Assembly (NCBI GenBank): GCA_000769715.1
Contig: JROS01000142.1
Coordinates: 1 to 40,069 of the forward strand
From: Desulfobulbus sp. Tol-SR
GTDB lineage: Bacteria; Desulfobacterota; Desulfobulbia; Desulfobulbales; Desulfocapsaceae
DNA length: 40,069 nucleotides
Direction of reading: 5' to 3'
Positions within the stretch are counted from its first letter, which is position 1. Each line of letters opens with the position of its first letter. Below, one piece after another: positions 27,021-35,805 of this stretch. Position numbers and translations under genes: made by a program. The notes below the pieces were generated by a model that saw only the letters and a program-made list of their open reading frames with translations, was not told the origin of the DNA and searched no databases.

Positions 27021-28232
27021 ATGGCCGTGAGTTCGATTGAGGAAGTGATTCAAGATATAAAGGCCGGGAAGATGATCATCCTGGTTGACGATGAAGACCG
27101 TGAAAATGAGGGTGACCTGTGTATGGCGGCCGAGGCCGTTACCGACGAGGCGATCAATTTCATGGCGACGTATGGCCGGGGATTGATTTGCCTGACCCTC
27201 AGTCCGGACCTTGTCGACAAGTTGCAACTGCCGATGATGGTGAGCGATAACAAATCGCCTTACGGTACCGGCTTCACCATCAGTATCGAGGCCAGAACGG
27301 GGGTGTCGACCGGAATATCCGCTGCCGACAGAGCCCGCACGGTCCAGGTGGCGGTGGCAAAAGACGCCAAGCCGGGCGACCTGGTGAGTCCCGGGCATAT
27401 CTTTCCACTGCGGGCCAAGCAGGGTGGGGTACTGGTGCGGACCGGGCAGACGGAGGGTTCCGTCGATCTCGCCCGACTCGCCGGCATGACGACGGCTGGC
27501 GTTATCTGTGAAATAATGAACGATGACGGGACGATGTCACGGATGCCCGATCTTGAGAAATTCGCAGCCAAGCATGGTCTGAAGATCGCGACGATAGCCG
27601 ATCTCGTCGCCTATCGATTGCGGCAGGATGTGCTTGTCCACCGGGCGGCGGAGGCACGGTTGCCGACCGAGCATGCCGGGGATTTCACTGCGATCGTCTA
27701 TACCAACGATGTCGACCAGCACCACCACATCGCCCTGGTCAAAGGGGATATCTCGAAGGCCGACCGAGTCCTGGTGCGGGTTCATTCCGAGTGTTTGACC
27801 GGTGACGTGTTCGGGTCTTCGCGCTGTGACTGCGGGGTCCAGTTGAGTGCGGCGATGAGGATGATCGACCAGGAGGGATGCGGAGTTCTCGTCTACATGC
27901 GACAGGAAGGGAGAGGGATCGGACTCATCAATAAGCTGAAGGCCTATTATCTGCAGGACAGCCAGGGGATGGATACCGTCGAGGCCAACCTCAAACTGGG
28001 ATTCAAGGCCGATTTGCGGGACTATGGCATCGGGGCCCAGATCCTCAGGGACCTCGGGGTGAAAAAGATGGCGTTATTGACCAACAACCCCAAAAAGATA
28101 ATCGGCCTGGAGGGTTATGGCATCGAGGTGGTTGCTCGATATCCAATCGAAATACTGTCAAATCCCGAAAACAAGGAATATTTGCAGTGCAAGCGTGATA
28201 GAATGGGCCACCTGTTTGAGGTACTTGAATAG
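27021..28232 (+). CDS. ribBA: Bifunctional DHBP synthase / GTP cyclohydrolase II
   Basis: 403 residues from the ATG at 27021; a GTG three codons earlier is possible. The RibB half (about 1-200) makes 3,4-dihydroxy-2-butanone 4-phosphate and has [11 protein letters not shown] and the [10 protein letters not shown] block. The RibA half (about 205-400) opens GTP and has the zinc site [17 protein letters not shown], the [17 protein letters not shown] motif and the LTNNPKKI segment. Both sets of key residues look intact, so both activities are likely. Located 43 bases after ribE. Confidence 0.95.
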   Translation: MAVSSIEEVIQDIKAGKMIILVDDEDRENEGDLCMAAEAVTDEAINFMATYGRGLICLTLSPDLVDKLQLPMMVSDNKSPYGTGFTISIEARTGVSTGISAADRARTVQVAVAKDAKPGDLVSPGHIFPLRAKQGGVLVRTGQTEGSVDLARLAGMTTAGVICEIMNDDGTMSRMPDLEKFAAKHGLKIATIADLVAYRLRQDVLVHRAAEARLPTEHAGDFTAIVYTNDVDQHHHIALVKGDISKADRVLVRVHSECLTGDVFGSSRCDCGVQLSAAMRMIDQEGCGVLVYMRQEGRGIGLINKLKAYYLQDSQGMDTVEANLKLGFKADLRDYGIGAQILRDLGVKKMALLTNNPKKIIGLEGYGIEVVARYPIEILSNPENKEYLQCKRDRMGHLFEVLE

Positions 28233-28287
28233 TTTTGAGGTACTGCTGTGGGCGATGAGCGCTGTTTGAAAATTTCTGGTGAGAATA

Positions 28288-28755
28288 ATGGCAAATTTTA
28301 TTGAAGGGAATTTGAAGGCGGATGGCAGGAAATTCGGGATCGTGGTTGCCCGTTTCAATTCCTTTATATCTGAAAAGCTTCTCGAGGGGGCTCTTGATAC
28401 CCTCCAACGTTCCGGGGCCCAAGCCTCGGACATTGATGTCGTGCGGGTCCCGGGCGCATTTGAGATTCCCCTGATCGCCAAAAAACTGGCCGGATCGCAG
28501 AAGTACGACGCGATCATCTGTCTGGGGGTAGTCATTCGCGGGGCGACGCCTCATTTCGATGTGGTCGTCAACGAGGTTTCCAAGGGGTCCGCCCAGGTTG
28601 GTCTCGAGACAGGGGTGCCGGTCCTCTTCGGGGTATTGACTACCGAAACGATAGAACAGGCGATCGAACGCAGCGGCACCAAGGCTGGAAACAAGGGGGC
28701 GGATGTCGCGGTTGCAGCGATCGAGATGGCCAACCTGATTTCCAACCTTCTGTAA
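28288..28755 (+). CDS. ribH: 6,7-dimethyl-8-ribityllumazine synthase
   Basis: 155 residues. It condenses the RibA/RibD product with the RibB product. Family motifs are [34 protein letters not shown] and [19 protein letters not shown] with the catalytic His; [16 protein letters not shown] follows. The ATG at 28288 was chosen because GGTGAG precedes it at good spacing. It is followed by nusB, the widely conserved ribH-nusB order. Confidence 0.96.
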   Translation: MANFIEGNLKADGRKFGIVVARFNSFISEKLLEGALDTLQRSGAQASDIDVVRVPGAFEIPLIAKKLAGSQKYDAIICLGVVIRGATPHFDVVVNEVSKGSAQVGLETGVPVLFGVLTTETIEQAIERSGTKAGNKGADVAVAAIEMANLISNLL

Positions 28756-28873
28756 TCACTCCGCTCTATTTGAGATCGGATCTTCTCTTCCATCGGCATC
28801 AATTGGTCTTGCTCGGCGTTGGATTTTCGATGCCATGCCAGTTTTGATGCCTCGCCTTCGTCGTTCATTATTT

Positions 28874-29299
28874 ATGGGAATTCGCCGACAATCTCGTGAG
28901 GCCGCACTCCAGTATCTCTTTCAGGAGGACTTTTCCGAACCGGCTGAACTGGAACGGGAAGACTTGGCTGATCGATTCGCGCTTTTTTGTGGACTTTTTA
29001 ATGTCAGCAAAAAGGGTCGTTCGTATGCCCTGGAATTATTGCGATTATCCTTCGCCAACCGTGAAAGGATCGATGATCTGATAAAGCAGGCTGCTGTCAA
29101 TTGGAGATTGTCGAGGATTGCCGTAGCCGAGAGGAACATTCTCAGGCTGGCTGTATGCGAGATGCTCTATATCGAAGATGTGCCGGATGAAGTTGCTATC
29201 AACGAAGCCGTCGAGATAGCAAAACGTTTTGGTGGCGATGACTCCCCCTCATTTGTCAACGGTGTTCTTGATGCAGTGAGAAAAATCCTCCGCGGGTGA
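28874..29299 (+). CDS. nusB: Transcription antitermination factor NusB
   Basis: 141 residues from the ATG at 28874, where the family N-terminus MGIRRQSREAALQYLFQ begins; two ATGs upstream (28835, 28847) would add residues unlike the family. NusB pairs with NusE (S10) and binds boxA to keep rRNA transcription going. The all-helical pattern, VNWRLSRIAVAERNILRLAV and the C-terminal AINEAVEIAKRFGGDDSPSFVNGVLD block are typical. No strong ribosome site is seen before any candidate start. Confidence 0.94.
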   Translation: MGIRRQSREAALQYLFQEDFSEPAELEREDLADRFALFCGLFNVSKKGRSYALELLRLSFANRERIDDLIKQAAVNWRLSRIAVAERNILRLAVCEMLYIEDVPDEVAINEAVEIAKRFGGDDSPSFVNGVLDAVRKILRG

Positions 29300-29403
29300 A
29301 GTTTCGCATGCCACCCCGACTTGCATTTTCTGCATACTCCCGTTATATCAATTAGATAATCGATCAGGAGTCAAGGAACGTTATTCGGAGTACGGCGCTG
29401 TTT

Positions 29404-31521
29404 ATGGTATCACCTTCAGAAAAACCACAGCCTGGATTCAAACAGGAAACGCTTGCCCTGCTCGGCGTTTTTGGTTCACTTTTCCTGCTCCTCAGTATTC
29501 TCTCCCGCACTCTCAACAATGAGGAGAACTGGTGTGGAGAGATTGGTGCAACAATCTCCCGGACCCTTCTCGGACTCACTGGTTGGGGAGCCTATTACAT
29601 CGTCATTCTGCTGTTCCTTTTCGCTCTCCATCTTTTCAGGCCAAAAATCACCGTAACACGCCTGCTTGAGGTCATGTTCGGGCTAGCGCTAGCCTTGACC
29701 GCCTTTTGTGGTTTGCTGTCGTCGCTTGCATTAAAAAATCTCCTGCTCATCGAATCCGGAGGTCTGCTTGGGACCTGGATATTCCTATTTTTTCAATCGA
29801 TGATTGGTGGACCGGGGACAATCCTTTTTCTCGCTCTCGTCCTTCTCCTCTCGATGATGCTCGCCACCCGGTTTTCGCCATATTGTTTTCTTACGGAATT
29901 ATGGCAGGTTATGGTTAATGTGCCCCGTCGACCGGTGGTGAGGGATGAAACCGACAGCGACGTCCAGCCGATGATATCACGCAACCGTCGAAGCAAGGGT
30001 GGCGCTGTCGAACACCCGCCACAGGATTCAGGTGCTGTGCCATTGGTCAAGGAAGTACCCAAGCCTCTGGAAGTTAAGATCGCAGAAGAAAAAAATACGC
30101 ACCGATCACAGACCCGCGGGGAATGGCAACTTCCTCCACTGACACTGCTGGATGCTAATCCGCAGATTCAGGAAAAGGTGGGGAAAGATACCTATTATAT
30201 GATATCTCAGCAGCTTGAAGAACAACTGGGCAATTTCGGGGTATCCGGCAAGGTCATTGGTATATCTCCAGGTCCGGTGGTAACGACTTACGAATATTCC
30301 CCCGCCCCAGGGGTAAAAATTAACAAAATAGTTGGCTTAGCAGATGATCTCGCCTTGGGTCTGCGGGCAAAATCGGTTCGGGTGGTTGGGTCGGTACCGG
30401 GAAAAGCCGCATTAGGTATTGAAATTCCGAATGAAAAGAGACAGATTGTCTATATTCGAGACCTGATAGGGGCGGAGGCGTATCGACACAACTCCGGCAA
30501 ACTGAGTATTGCTCTCGGGCTCGACGTCGTTGGAAATCTAGTCATGGACAACCTGGCAAAGATGCCACATCTGCTGATTGCCGGGGCAACCGGTGCCGGT
30601 AAGAGTGTCGGCATCAATACGATCATCGCCTCCATTCTCTTTAATGCAACTCCGGCGGAGGTGCGCTTCCTGATGATAGATCCAAAGAGGATTGAGTTGT
30701 CAGGATATGAAGGCATTCCTCATCTGTTGCATCCGGTGGTGGTTGATCCGCGGTTGGCGTCAAGGGCGTTGAACTGGGCAGTGAGGGAGATGGAACGGCG
30801 GTATCGTCTGCTTGAAGAAGCCAAAGTCAAGAATTTTGATTCGTATAACAAGCAGGCTACTGAAAAGATACCTTATATCGTCGTTATCGTTGATGAGCTC
30901 GCTGATTTGATGATGGTCGCGTCAAAAGACGTCGAAACGGCGATTGCCCGCCTCGCTCAAATGGCGCGAGCGGCAGGCATACATTTGATCCTTGCCACTC
31001 AGCGACCCTCAGTTGACGTTTTGACGGGATTGATCAAGGCCAATTTTCCAACCAGGATCTCGTTCAAGGTGTCGTCGAAGATCGATTCGCGCACTATCCT
31101 CGACGCATCGGGGGCTGAACACCTTCTCGGTGCGGGAGATATGCTTTTTCTCGCCCCGGGAACCTCCAGCGCCAAAAGAATTCACGGCGCGTACATATCG
31201 GAAGCTGAAACGACAAAAGTGGTCGAATTTTTGAAGAATCAGGGTGGATTTGTCTATGACGAGTCGATACTCGATGAAATTGAAGCAGAAGATGGGGGCA
31301 GGGGTGACGATGATCCTCCGGAACATGATGAGCGTTACGACGAAGCCGTTGCGATTGTAACTGAATCCGGTCAAGCGTCAATTTCAATGCTGCAGAGAAG
31401 GCTACGGGTTGGATACAATCGAGCTGCACGGATGATTGAGGCCATGGAACAGGAGGGAGTCATCGGGCCGGCGGATGGTTCCAAGGCGCGGGAAGTATTG
31501 GTGCGAAACGATTACACATAG
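29404..31521 (+). CDS. ftsK: DNA translocase FtsK
   Basis: 705 residues, a compact FtsK with only a short linker. It pumps DNA at the division septum and helps chromosome dimer resolution. Four or so N-terminal membrane spans (residues about 17-165) are followed by a polar linker. The alpha/beta motor has Walker A GATGAGKS (394-401) and Walker B-like IVVIVDELADLMM. The C-terminal gamma winged helix (about 640-705, SISMLQRRLRVGYNRAARMIEAME) recognises KOPS/SRS-type sequences in relatives. Base composition is more AT-rich than in polA or pckG. Located 104 bases after nusB; its stop is followed directly by the aprBA promoter. Confidence 0.96.
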   Translation: MVSPSEKPQPGFKQETLALLGVFGSLFLLLSILSRTLNNEENWCGEIGATISRTLLGLTGWGAYYIVILLFLFALHLFRPKITVTRLLEVMFGLALALTAFCGLLSSLALKNLLLIESGGLLGTWIFLFFQSMIGGPGTILFLALVLLLSMMLATRFSPYCFLTELWQVMVNVPRRPVVRDETDSDVQPMISRNRRSKGGAVEHPPQDSGAVPLVKEVPKPLEVKIAEEKNTHRSQTRGEWQLPPLTLLDANPQIQEKVGKDTYYMISQQLEEQLGNFGVSGKVIGISPGPVVTTYEYSPAPGVKINKIVGLADDLALGLRAKSVRVVGSVPGKAALGIEIPNEKRQIVYIRDLIGAEAYRHNSGKLSIALGLDVVGNLVMDNLAKMPHLLIAGATGAGKSVGINTIIASILFNATPAEVRFLMIDPKRIELSGYEGIPHLLHPVVVDPRLASRALNWAVREMERRYRLLEEAKVKNFDSYNKQATEKIPYIVVIVDELADLMMVASKDVETAIARLAQMARAAGIHLILATQRPSVDVLTGLIKANFPTRISFKVSSKIDSRTILDASGAEHLLGAGDMLFLAPGTSSAKRIHGAYISEAETTKVVEFLKNQGGFVYDESILDEIEAEDGGRGDDDPPEHDERYDEAVAIVTESGQASISMLQRRLRVGYNRAARMIEAMEQEGVIGPADGSKAREVLVRNDYT

Positions 31522-31552
31522 TGTGTTAGCTGCGGTGTTTGTTGAAATTATC

Positions 31553-31581
31553 TTGACAATTACAGGGCAACAATATATAAA
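31553..31581 (+). promoter_or_regulatory. Consensus promoter of aprBA
   Basis: A perfect TTGACA (31553-31558), a 17-bp spacer and TATAAA (31576-31581). It begins about 30 bases after the ftsK stop and would give a leader of about 200 nt. Confidence 0.8.
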
Positions 31582-31734
31582 AAAGTTCTTGGAAAATGAG
31601 TAATCATTCATTTATACCACATGACTTTTCTGGTTGAAATTACTTCACGGTGTCAATTGGTGGTTGGGCAGATTATCTGGCTGATTACCAGGTTGTAGTT
31701 TTGCAGTGACTCGGATTGAGTACAGGTAAAGTGG

Positions 31735-31752
31735 GTCCTGCATGTGCAGGAT
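31735..31752 (+). promoter_or_regulatory. Hairpin in the aprB leader
   Basis: TCCTGC...GCAGGA (31736-31741 with 31746-31751) with a 4-nt ATGT loop, about 35 bases before the aprB start and clear of its GAGGAGG-type ribosome site. It could stabilise the mRNA; no known riboswitch is recognised. Confidence 0.4.
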
Positions 31753-31786
31753 CACAACAGTGAAAACAAACTGAGGAGGTAGTTTA

Positions 31787-32203
31787 ATGCCAAGTTATGT
31801 AGATCCTTCCAAATGTGATGGCTGCAAAGGTGGAGACAAGACCGCATGCATGTACATCTGTCCCAATGACCTCATGGTCCTTGAGAAAGCAGAGATGAGG
31901 GCTTACAACCAAGAGCCTGATGCATGTTGGGAGTGTTACTCCTGTGTCAAGATCTGTCCGCAGGGTGCAATTTTTGTTCGTGGTTATGACGACTTTGTCC
32001 CGATGGGTGGCCAGGTGCATCCGATGCGTAGTGCCGATTCCATCATGTGGACAGTCAAATTCCGTAATGGGAACATCAAACGTTTCAAATTCCCTGTTCG
32101 TACCACCGCTGAGGGTGCCGCCAATGCTTATGTAGGACAGATGGGCGGCAGTCTGGATGATGAATGTCTGCTTCTCGAGGGTAACCTTCCTACCCCTAAA
32201 TAA
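31787..32203 (+). CDS. aprB: Adenylylsulfate (APS) reductase, beta subunit
   Basis: 138 residues. AprB is the electron-transfer subunit of the cytoplasmic enzyme that reduces APS to sulfite and AMP. Two [4Fe-4S] sites are seen: Cys10, 13, 21, 25 (with the insertion typical of AprB) and Cys47, 50, 53, 57. The C-terminal tail (about 70-138) wraps around AprA in known structures; it is somewhat shorter here than in Desulfovibrio. A strong AGGAGG ribosome site precedes the ATG. aprB-aprA with a consensus promoter fits a very abundant enzyme. Confidence 0.97.
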   Translation: MPSYVDPSKCDGCKGGDKTACMYICPNDLMVLEKAEMRAYNQEPDACWECYSCVKICPQGAIFVRGYDDFVPMGGQVHPMRSADSIMWTVKFRNGNIKRFKFPVRTTAEGAANAYVGQMGGSLDDECLLLEGNLPTPK

Positions 32204-32263
32204 TATCGGTTAGGATAGAGTTCGAAATTCCAACATAATCTTTAGTATATAGGAGATGTAGAT

Positions 32264-34282
32264 ATGGCATTGCCAAATAAACCCAAAGGTGAAATTCCTG
32301 CCGTAGTGGATCCGCAGATCGTTGAGCATGATGTGGATATTCTGATCGTCGGTGGCGGTATGGCTGCTTGTGGTGCTGCTTTTGAGGTTAAGAAGTGGGC
32401 GCCGGCCGACATGAAGATCGTTCTGGTAGACAAGGCTGCTCTCGAGCGTTCTGGTGCTGTTGCCCAGGGCCTCTCTGCAATCAATACCTATATTGGCAGC
32501 AACCCGATTGAAAGTTATGTCAAGATGGTCCGGAACGACTTGATGGGCGTTATTCGTGAAGACCTCGTATATGACTGCGGCCGCCACGTAGACGAGTCTG
32601 TTAAGTTGTTCGAAGAGTGGGGTCTTCCAATCTGGAAGAAGGACGCCAATGGTGAGACTCTTGACGGCGCCAAGCCGGCACCGACCCTGCGTGAGGGTGG
32701 CGAGCCGGTTCGAACCGGTAAATGGCAGATCATGATCAACGGTGAGTCCTATAAATGCATCGTTGCAGAGCCCGCCAAGACCGCTCTGGGCGCTGACAAT
32801 ATTCTCGAGCGTATCTTTATCGTCAAGCTGCTTCTTGACAAAAACAAACCAAACCAGATTGCCGGTGCGGTTGGTTTCTCTACCCGTGAAAACGCCGTAC
32901 ACATCTTCCGTTGCAAGGCTTGCTGCATAGCTTGCGGCGGTGCAGTAAACATCTTCCGTCCCCGGTCTACCGGTGAAGGCAAGGGCCGTGCATGGTACCC
33001 GGTATGGAACGCAGGTTCCACCTATACCCTGGCCGCTCAGGTCGGCGCTACACTGACCATGATGGAAAACCGTTTCACCCCGTCTCGTTTCAAAGATGGC
33101 TATGGCCCGGTTGGCGCATGGTTCCTGCTGTTCAAGGCCAAGGTACAGAATGGCCTGGGCGAGTTCTATGCCAATAGCGACTCCGTCAAGGACGAACTGG
33201 CCAAGTTCATGCCGTACGGTCAGTCTCCCGTTACCCCGACCTGTCTGCGTAACCACCTGATGCTCAACGAGCTGAAGGCTGGACGTGGCCCGATCTACAT
33301 GGCTACCGATGTCGCCCTCAATGCCTTCCTTGAGGATCGTCGTGCCAAGGGTATGGACGAGAAAGCAGTTCAGAAGTACTGGAAGCACCTCGAGTCTGAG
33401 GCATGGGAAGACTTCCTTGACATGTCTTGTGGCCAGGCCGGTCTGTGGGCCGGTATGAACATCGAGCCTGAGAAGATCGGATCTGAGATCATGCCGACCG
33501 AGCCCTACATGCTTGGATCTCACTCCGGTTGCTGCGGTATCTGGACCTCCGGACCGGAAGAATCATGGGTACCGGACATTCAGAATCCGTCCCGTGCACA
33601 CAAGTTTAAATGGGGTTACAACCGCATGACCACTGTTGACGGTCTCTTCACCGCTGGTGATGGCGTCGGCGCATCCGGTCATAAGTTCAGCTCCGGTTCT
33701 CATGCAGAGGGCCGTATCGCTGCCAAGCAGATGGTAAAATTCGTTCGTGACAACGCCAGCTTCAAACCTGAACTGAAACAGACCGCCAAAGAACTGGCTG
33801 ATGAGATCTATGCACCGGTACGGCGCTATGTGGAATTCGTCGGTGCCTCTACTGCTGCCGATGTTAATCCCAATTACTGCAAGCCTTCTGGCTTGATGAT
33901 GCGTCTGATGAAGGCCACCGATGAGTATGGTGGTGGTGTCGCTACCTACTATATGACCTCAGGGAAGCTGCTTAACATCTGCCTTGATCTGCTCAAGCTG
34001 CTCCGCGAGGATTCTGAGAAGATGGCTGCCGGTGATCTCCATGAGTTGCTCCGCTGCTGGGAGAATTACCACCGCATCTGGTGTGTTGAGTCCCATATCC
34101 GTCATATCGAGTTCCGTAAGGAATCACGTTACCCGGGATTCTATTACAGGTCGGATTTCCCCACCTGTGATGACGAGAACTGGAAGTGTTTCGTCAACTC
34201 CACCTTCAATCCGGATACCCAGGAATGGAAGGTCGAGAAGGTTCAAAATGTGAACATTATCGCAACCGATCCGTGGCTGTAA
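32264..34282 (+). CDS. aprA: Adenylylsulfate (APS) reductase, alpha subunit
   Basis: 672 residues, normal length. It is the FAD-containing catalytic subunit. The dinucleotide-binding GGGMAACG lies at 30-37. RSGAVAQGLSAINTYIG, the EGKGRAWYPVWNAGSTYTL stretch and HSGCCGIWTSGPEESW are characteristic of AprA. Codon choice is strongly biased (mostly CGT/CGC for Arg), as in highly expressed genes, and unlike nearby ftsK. An AGGAGAT site precedes the ATG, 60 bases after aprB. A strong terminator follows. The enzyme takes electrons that are thought to come from QmoABC, encoded downstream. Confidence 0.98.
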   Translation: MALPNKPKGEIPAVVDPQIVEHDVDILIVGGGMAACGAAFEVKKWAPADMKIVLVDKAALERSGAVAQGLSAINTYIGSNPIESYVKMVRNDLMGVIREDLVYDCGRHVDESVKLFEEWGLPIWKKDANGETLDGAKPAPTLREGGEPVRTGKWQIMINGESYKCIVAEPAKTALGADNILERIFIVKLLLDKNKPNQIAGAVGFSTRENAVHIFRCKACCIACGGAVNIFRPRSTGEGKGRAWYPVWNAGSTYTLAAQVGATLTMMENRFTPSRFKDGYGPVGAWFLLFKAKVQNGLGEFYANSDSVKDELAKFMPYGQSPVTPTCLRNHLMLNELKAGRGPIYMATDVALNAFLEDRRAKGMDEKAVQKYWKHLESEAWEDFLDMSCGQAGLWAGMNIEPEKIGSEIMPTEPYMLGSHSGCCGIWTSGPEESWVPDIQNPSRAHKFKWGYNRMTTVDGLFTAGDGVGASGHKFSSGSHAEGRIAAKQMVKFVRDNASFKPELKQTAKELADEIYAPVRRYVEFVGASTAADVNPNYCKPSGLMMRLMKATDEYGGGVATYYMTSGKLLNICLDLLKLLREDSEKMAAGDLHELLRCWENYHRIWCVESHIRHIEFRKESRYPGFYYRSDFPTCDDENWKCFVNSTFNPDTQEWKVEKVQNVNIIATDPWL

Positions 34283-34313
34283 TTAACAGCTCATTGATGT
34301 AGTCGTTTGAAGT

Positions 34314-34350
34314 AAAAATCTCCAGGAGTCATTGATTCCTGGAGATTTTT
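34314..34350 (+). terminator. Strong rho-independent terminator of aprBA
   Basis: A 14-bp perfect stem (34314-34327 with 34337-34350), a 9-nt loop, and a TTTTT end. The A/T ends make it possibly two-way. It lies 31 bases after aprA. Confidence 0.92.
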
Positions 34351-34359
34351 ATTATGTAG

Positions 34360-34420
34360 CCTTTTATTTTATATCGGTTGGAGAAATATCTAGGTTCTCA
34401 ATCCGATATAGGATAAAAGG
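34360..34420. repeat. Large imperfect inverted repeat between aprA and qmoA
   Basis: Arms of 26 bases (34360-34385 and 34395-34420) pair with two mismatches and two G-U pairs around a 9-nt loop. It starts 10 bases after the aprBA terminator and ends 120 bases before qmoA. The plus-strand sequence after it is only moderately T-rich. It could be a second terminator, an RNA control element or a DNA-binding site. Confidence 0.75.
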
Positions 34421-34540
34421 TTGTTTGTGTGATGAAATTCCAGGCCAACAGTTGATATGTTTTTCTCACTGCTCGATGGTTGGGTGATGTTAGAGGCATG
34501 TCGATAGTACATATTTTAAGTGAAATCAATGGAGGACAGT

Positions 34541-35800
34541 ATGACTGACGAGCAAGGCACCTCCGGTGCAATTTTGGTCGTAGGCGGAGGTATCAGTGGG
34601 CTGACTGCAGCCCTGGAAGCCGCTGAGGTCGGGAATGACGTGGTATTGATAGAAAAGGGAGCAAGTTTTGGCGGACGTGTTGCCCAGTTGAACAAATATT
34701 TTCCGAAACTTTGTCCACCAAGTTGTGGGCTGGAGATTAATTTCAAGAGGATAAAGGCCAACAGGCGAATTAGAACCTACACCATGACTACGGTGAAGTC
34801 GGTTGCCGGTGGTCCTGGAAATTACGAAGTTACTCTAGAAATTGCGCCACGCTATGTGAACAGCAACTGTACTGCCTGTGGCGATTGCGCTGCTGCCTGC
34901 CCGGATGAAATCCCAAATGCGTTCAACTTTGGAATGGATATGTGCAAAGCTGCGTATCTACCGCACGAGATGGCCTTTCCAAGACGTTATGTTATCGAGA
35001 AAGCATCATTATCCACGGTTGGCGCAGATGCGGTGAAGAGCGCATGCAAATATGATGCTGTCGATCTCGATATGAAGACTGAATCGGTCAAAATCCAGGT
35101 ATCTTCAATTATCTGGGCTACTGGTTGGGCGCCTTACGATGCCAAAAAGATAGATAATCTGAAATTCGGAACATCTGACGCTATTATCACCAATATGATG
35201 ATGGAACGGATGGCCTCTGCCAATGGACCCACCAAAGGTGTTATCAATCGTCCCGGTGATGGGAAGGCGATAGATTCCATCGCCTTTGTCCAGTGCGCTG
35301 GGTCGCGTGATGAGAATCATCTGGAATACTGTTCACATATCTGTTGTATGGCGACCTTCAAACAGATGTCCTACGTCAGAGAGCAATATCCTGATGCAAA
35401 GATCTATGTATTCTATATCGACCTTCGTACCCCGGGGAAATACGAAAAGTTCCGTGAAGAAAGAATGAGCGACGCGAATGCCCTTTTCATCAAGGGGAAA
35501 GTGGCCCAGATCAATTCCGAGTCAGACGGCGGCGTCACTGTGGTCGCCGAGAACGCAGTTACCGGAGCAAAAATATCGCAAAAGGTGGACATGGTCGTTC
35601 TGGCAACAGGCATGCAGCCAGAACTCGCGGTTCAGGGTGCTCCGATTGCAATGAATCTCGATAGCAGTGGTTTTGTCATTTCTGATCTGGATAAGGCCAT
35701 TATTGCAGCTGGTTGTGCCAAAAAAGCTGCTGATGTCGTGACAACTACTCAATCATCCACCGCAGCCGCTCTCAAGGCCATTCAGGTTTCCAGGAGGTAA
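34541..35800 (+). CDS. qmoA: Quinone-interacting membrane-bound oxidoreductase, subunit QmoA
   Basis: 419 residues. QmoA is an HdrA-like FAD subunit of the complex that links the menaquinone pool to APS reductase. The FAD motif is VVGGGISGL (13-21). The Cys set CTACGDCAAAC (110, 113, 116, 120) fits one [4Fe-4S] cluster. SIAFVQCAGSRDENHLEYCSHICCMAT is the HdrA-type central block. The start at 34541 was chosen because GGAGG lies about 7 bases upstream; earlier in-frame starts lack a site. It ends 5 bases before qmoB. No clear own promoter is seen, but the terminator upstream implies one. Confidence 0.96.
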   Translation: MTDEQGTSGAILVVGGGISGLTAALEAAEVGNDVVLIEKGASFGGRVAQLNKYFPKLCPPSCGLEINFKRIKANRRIRTYTMTTVKSVAGGPGNYEVTLEIAPRYVNSNCTACGDCAAACPDEIPNAFNFGMDMCKAAYLPHEMAFPRRYVIEKASLSTVGADAVKSACKYDAVDLDMKTESVKIQVSSIIWATGWAPYDAKKIDNLKFGTSDAIITNMMMERMASANGPTKGVINRPGDGKAIDSIAFVQCAGSRDENHLEYCSHICCMATFKQMSYVREQYPDAKIYVFYIDLRTPGKYEKFREERMSDANALFIKGKVAQINSESDGGVTVVAENAVTGAKISQKVDMVVLATGMQPELAVQGAPIAMNLDSSGFVISDLDKAIIAAGCAKKAADVVTTTQSSTAAALKAIQVSRR

Positions 35801-35805
35801 AATAA

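Noticed and set aside
31522..31786. Small gene between ftsK and aprB
   Set aside because: No start with a ribosome site and coding-like frame; the stretch is explained by promoter and leader.
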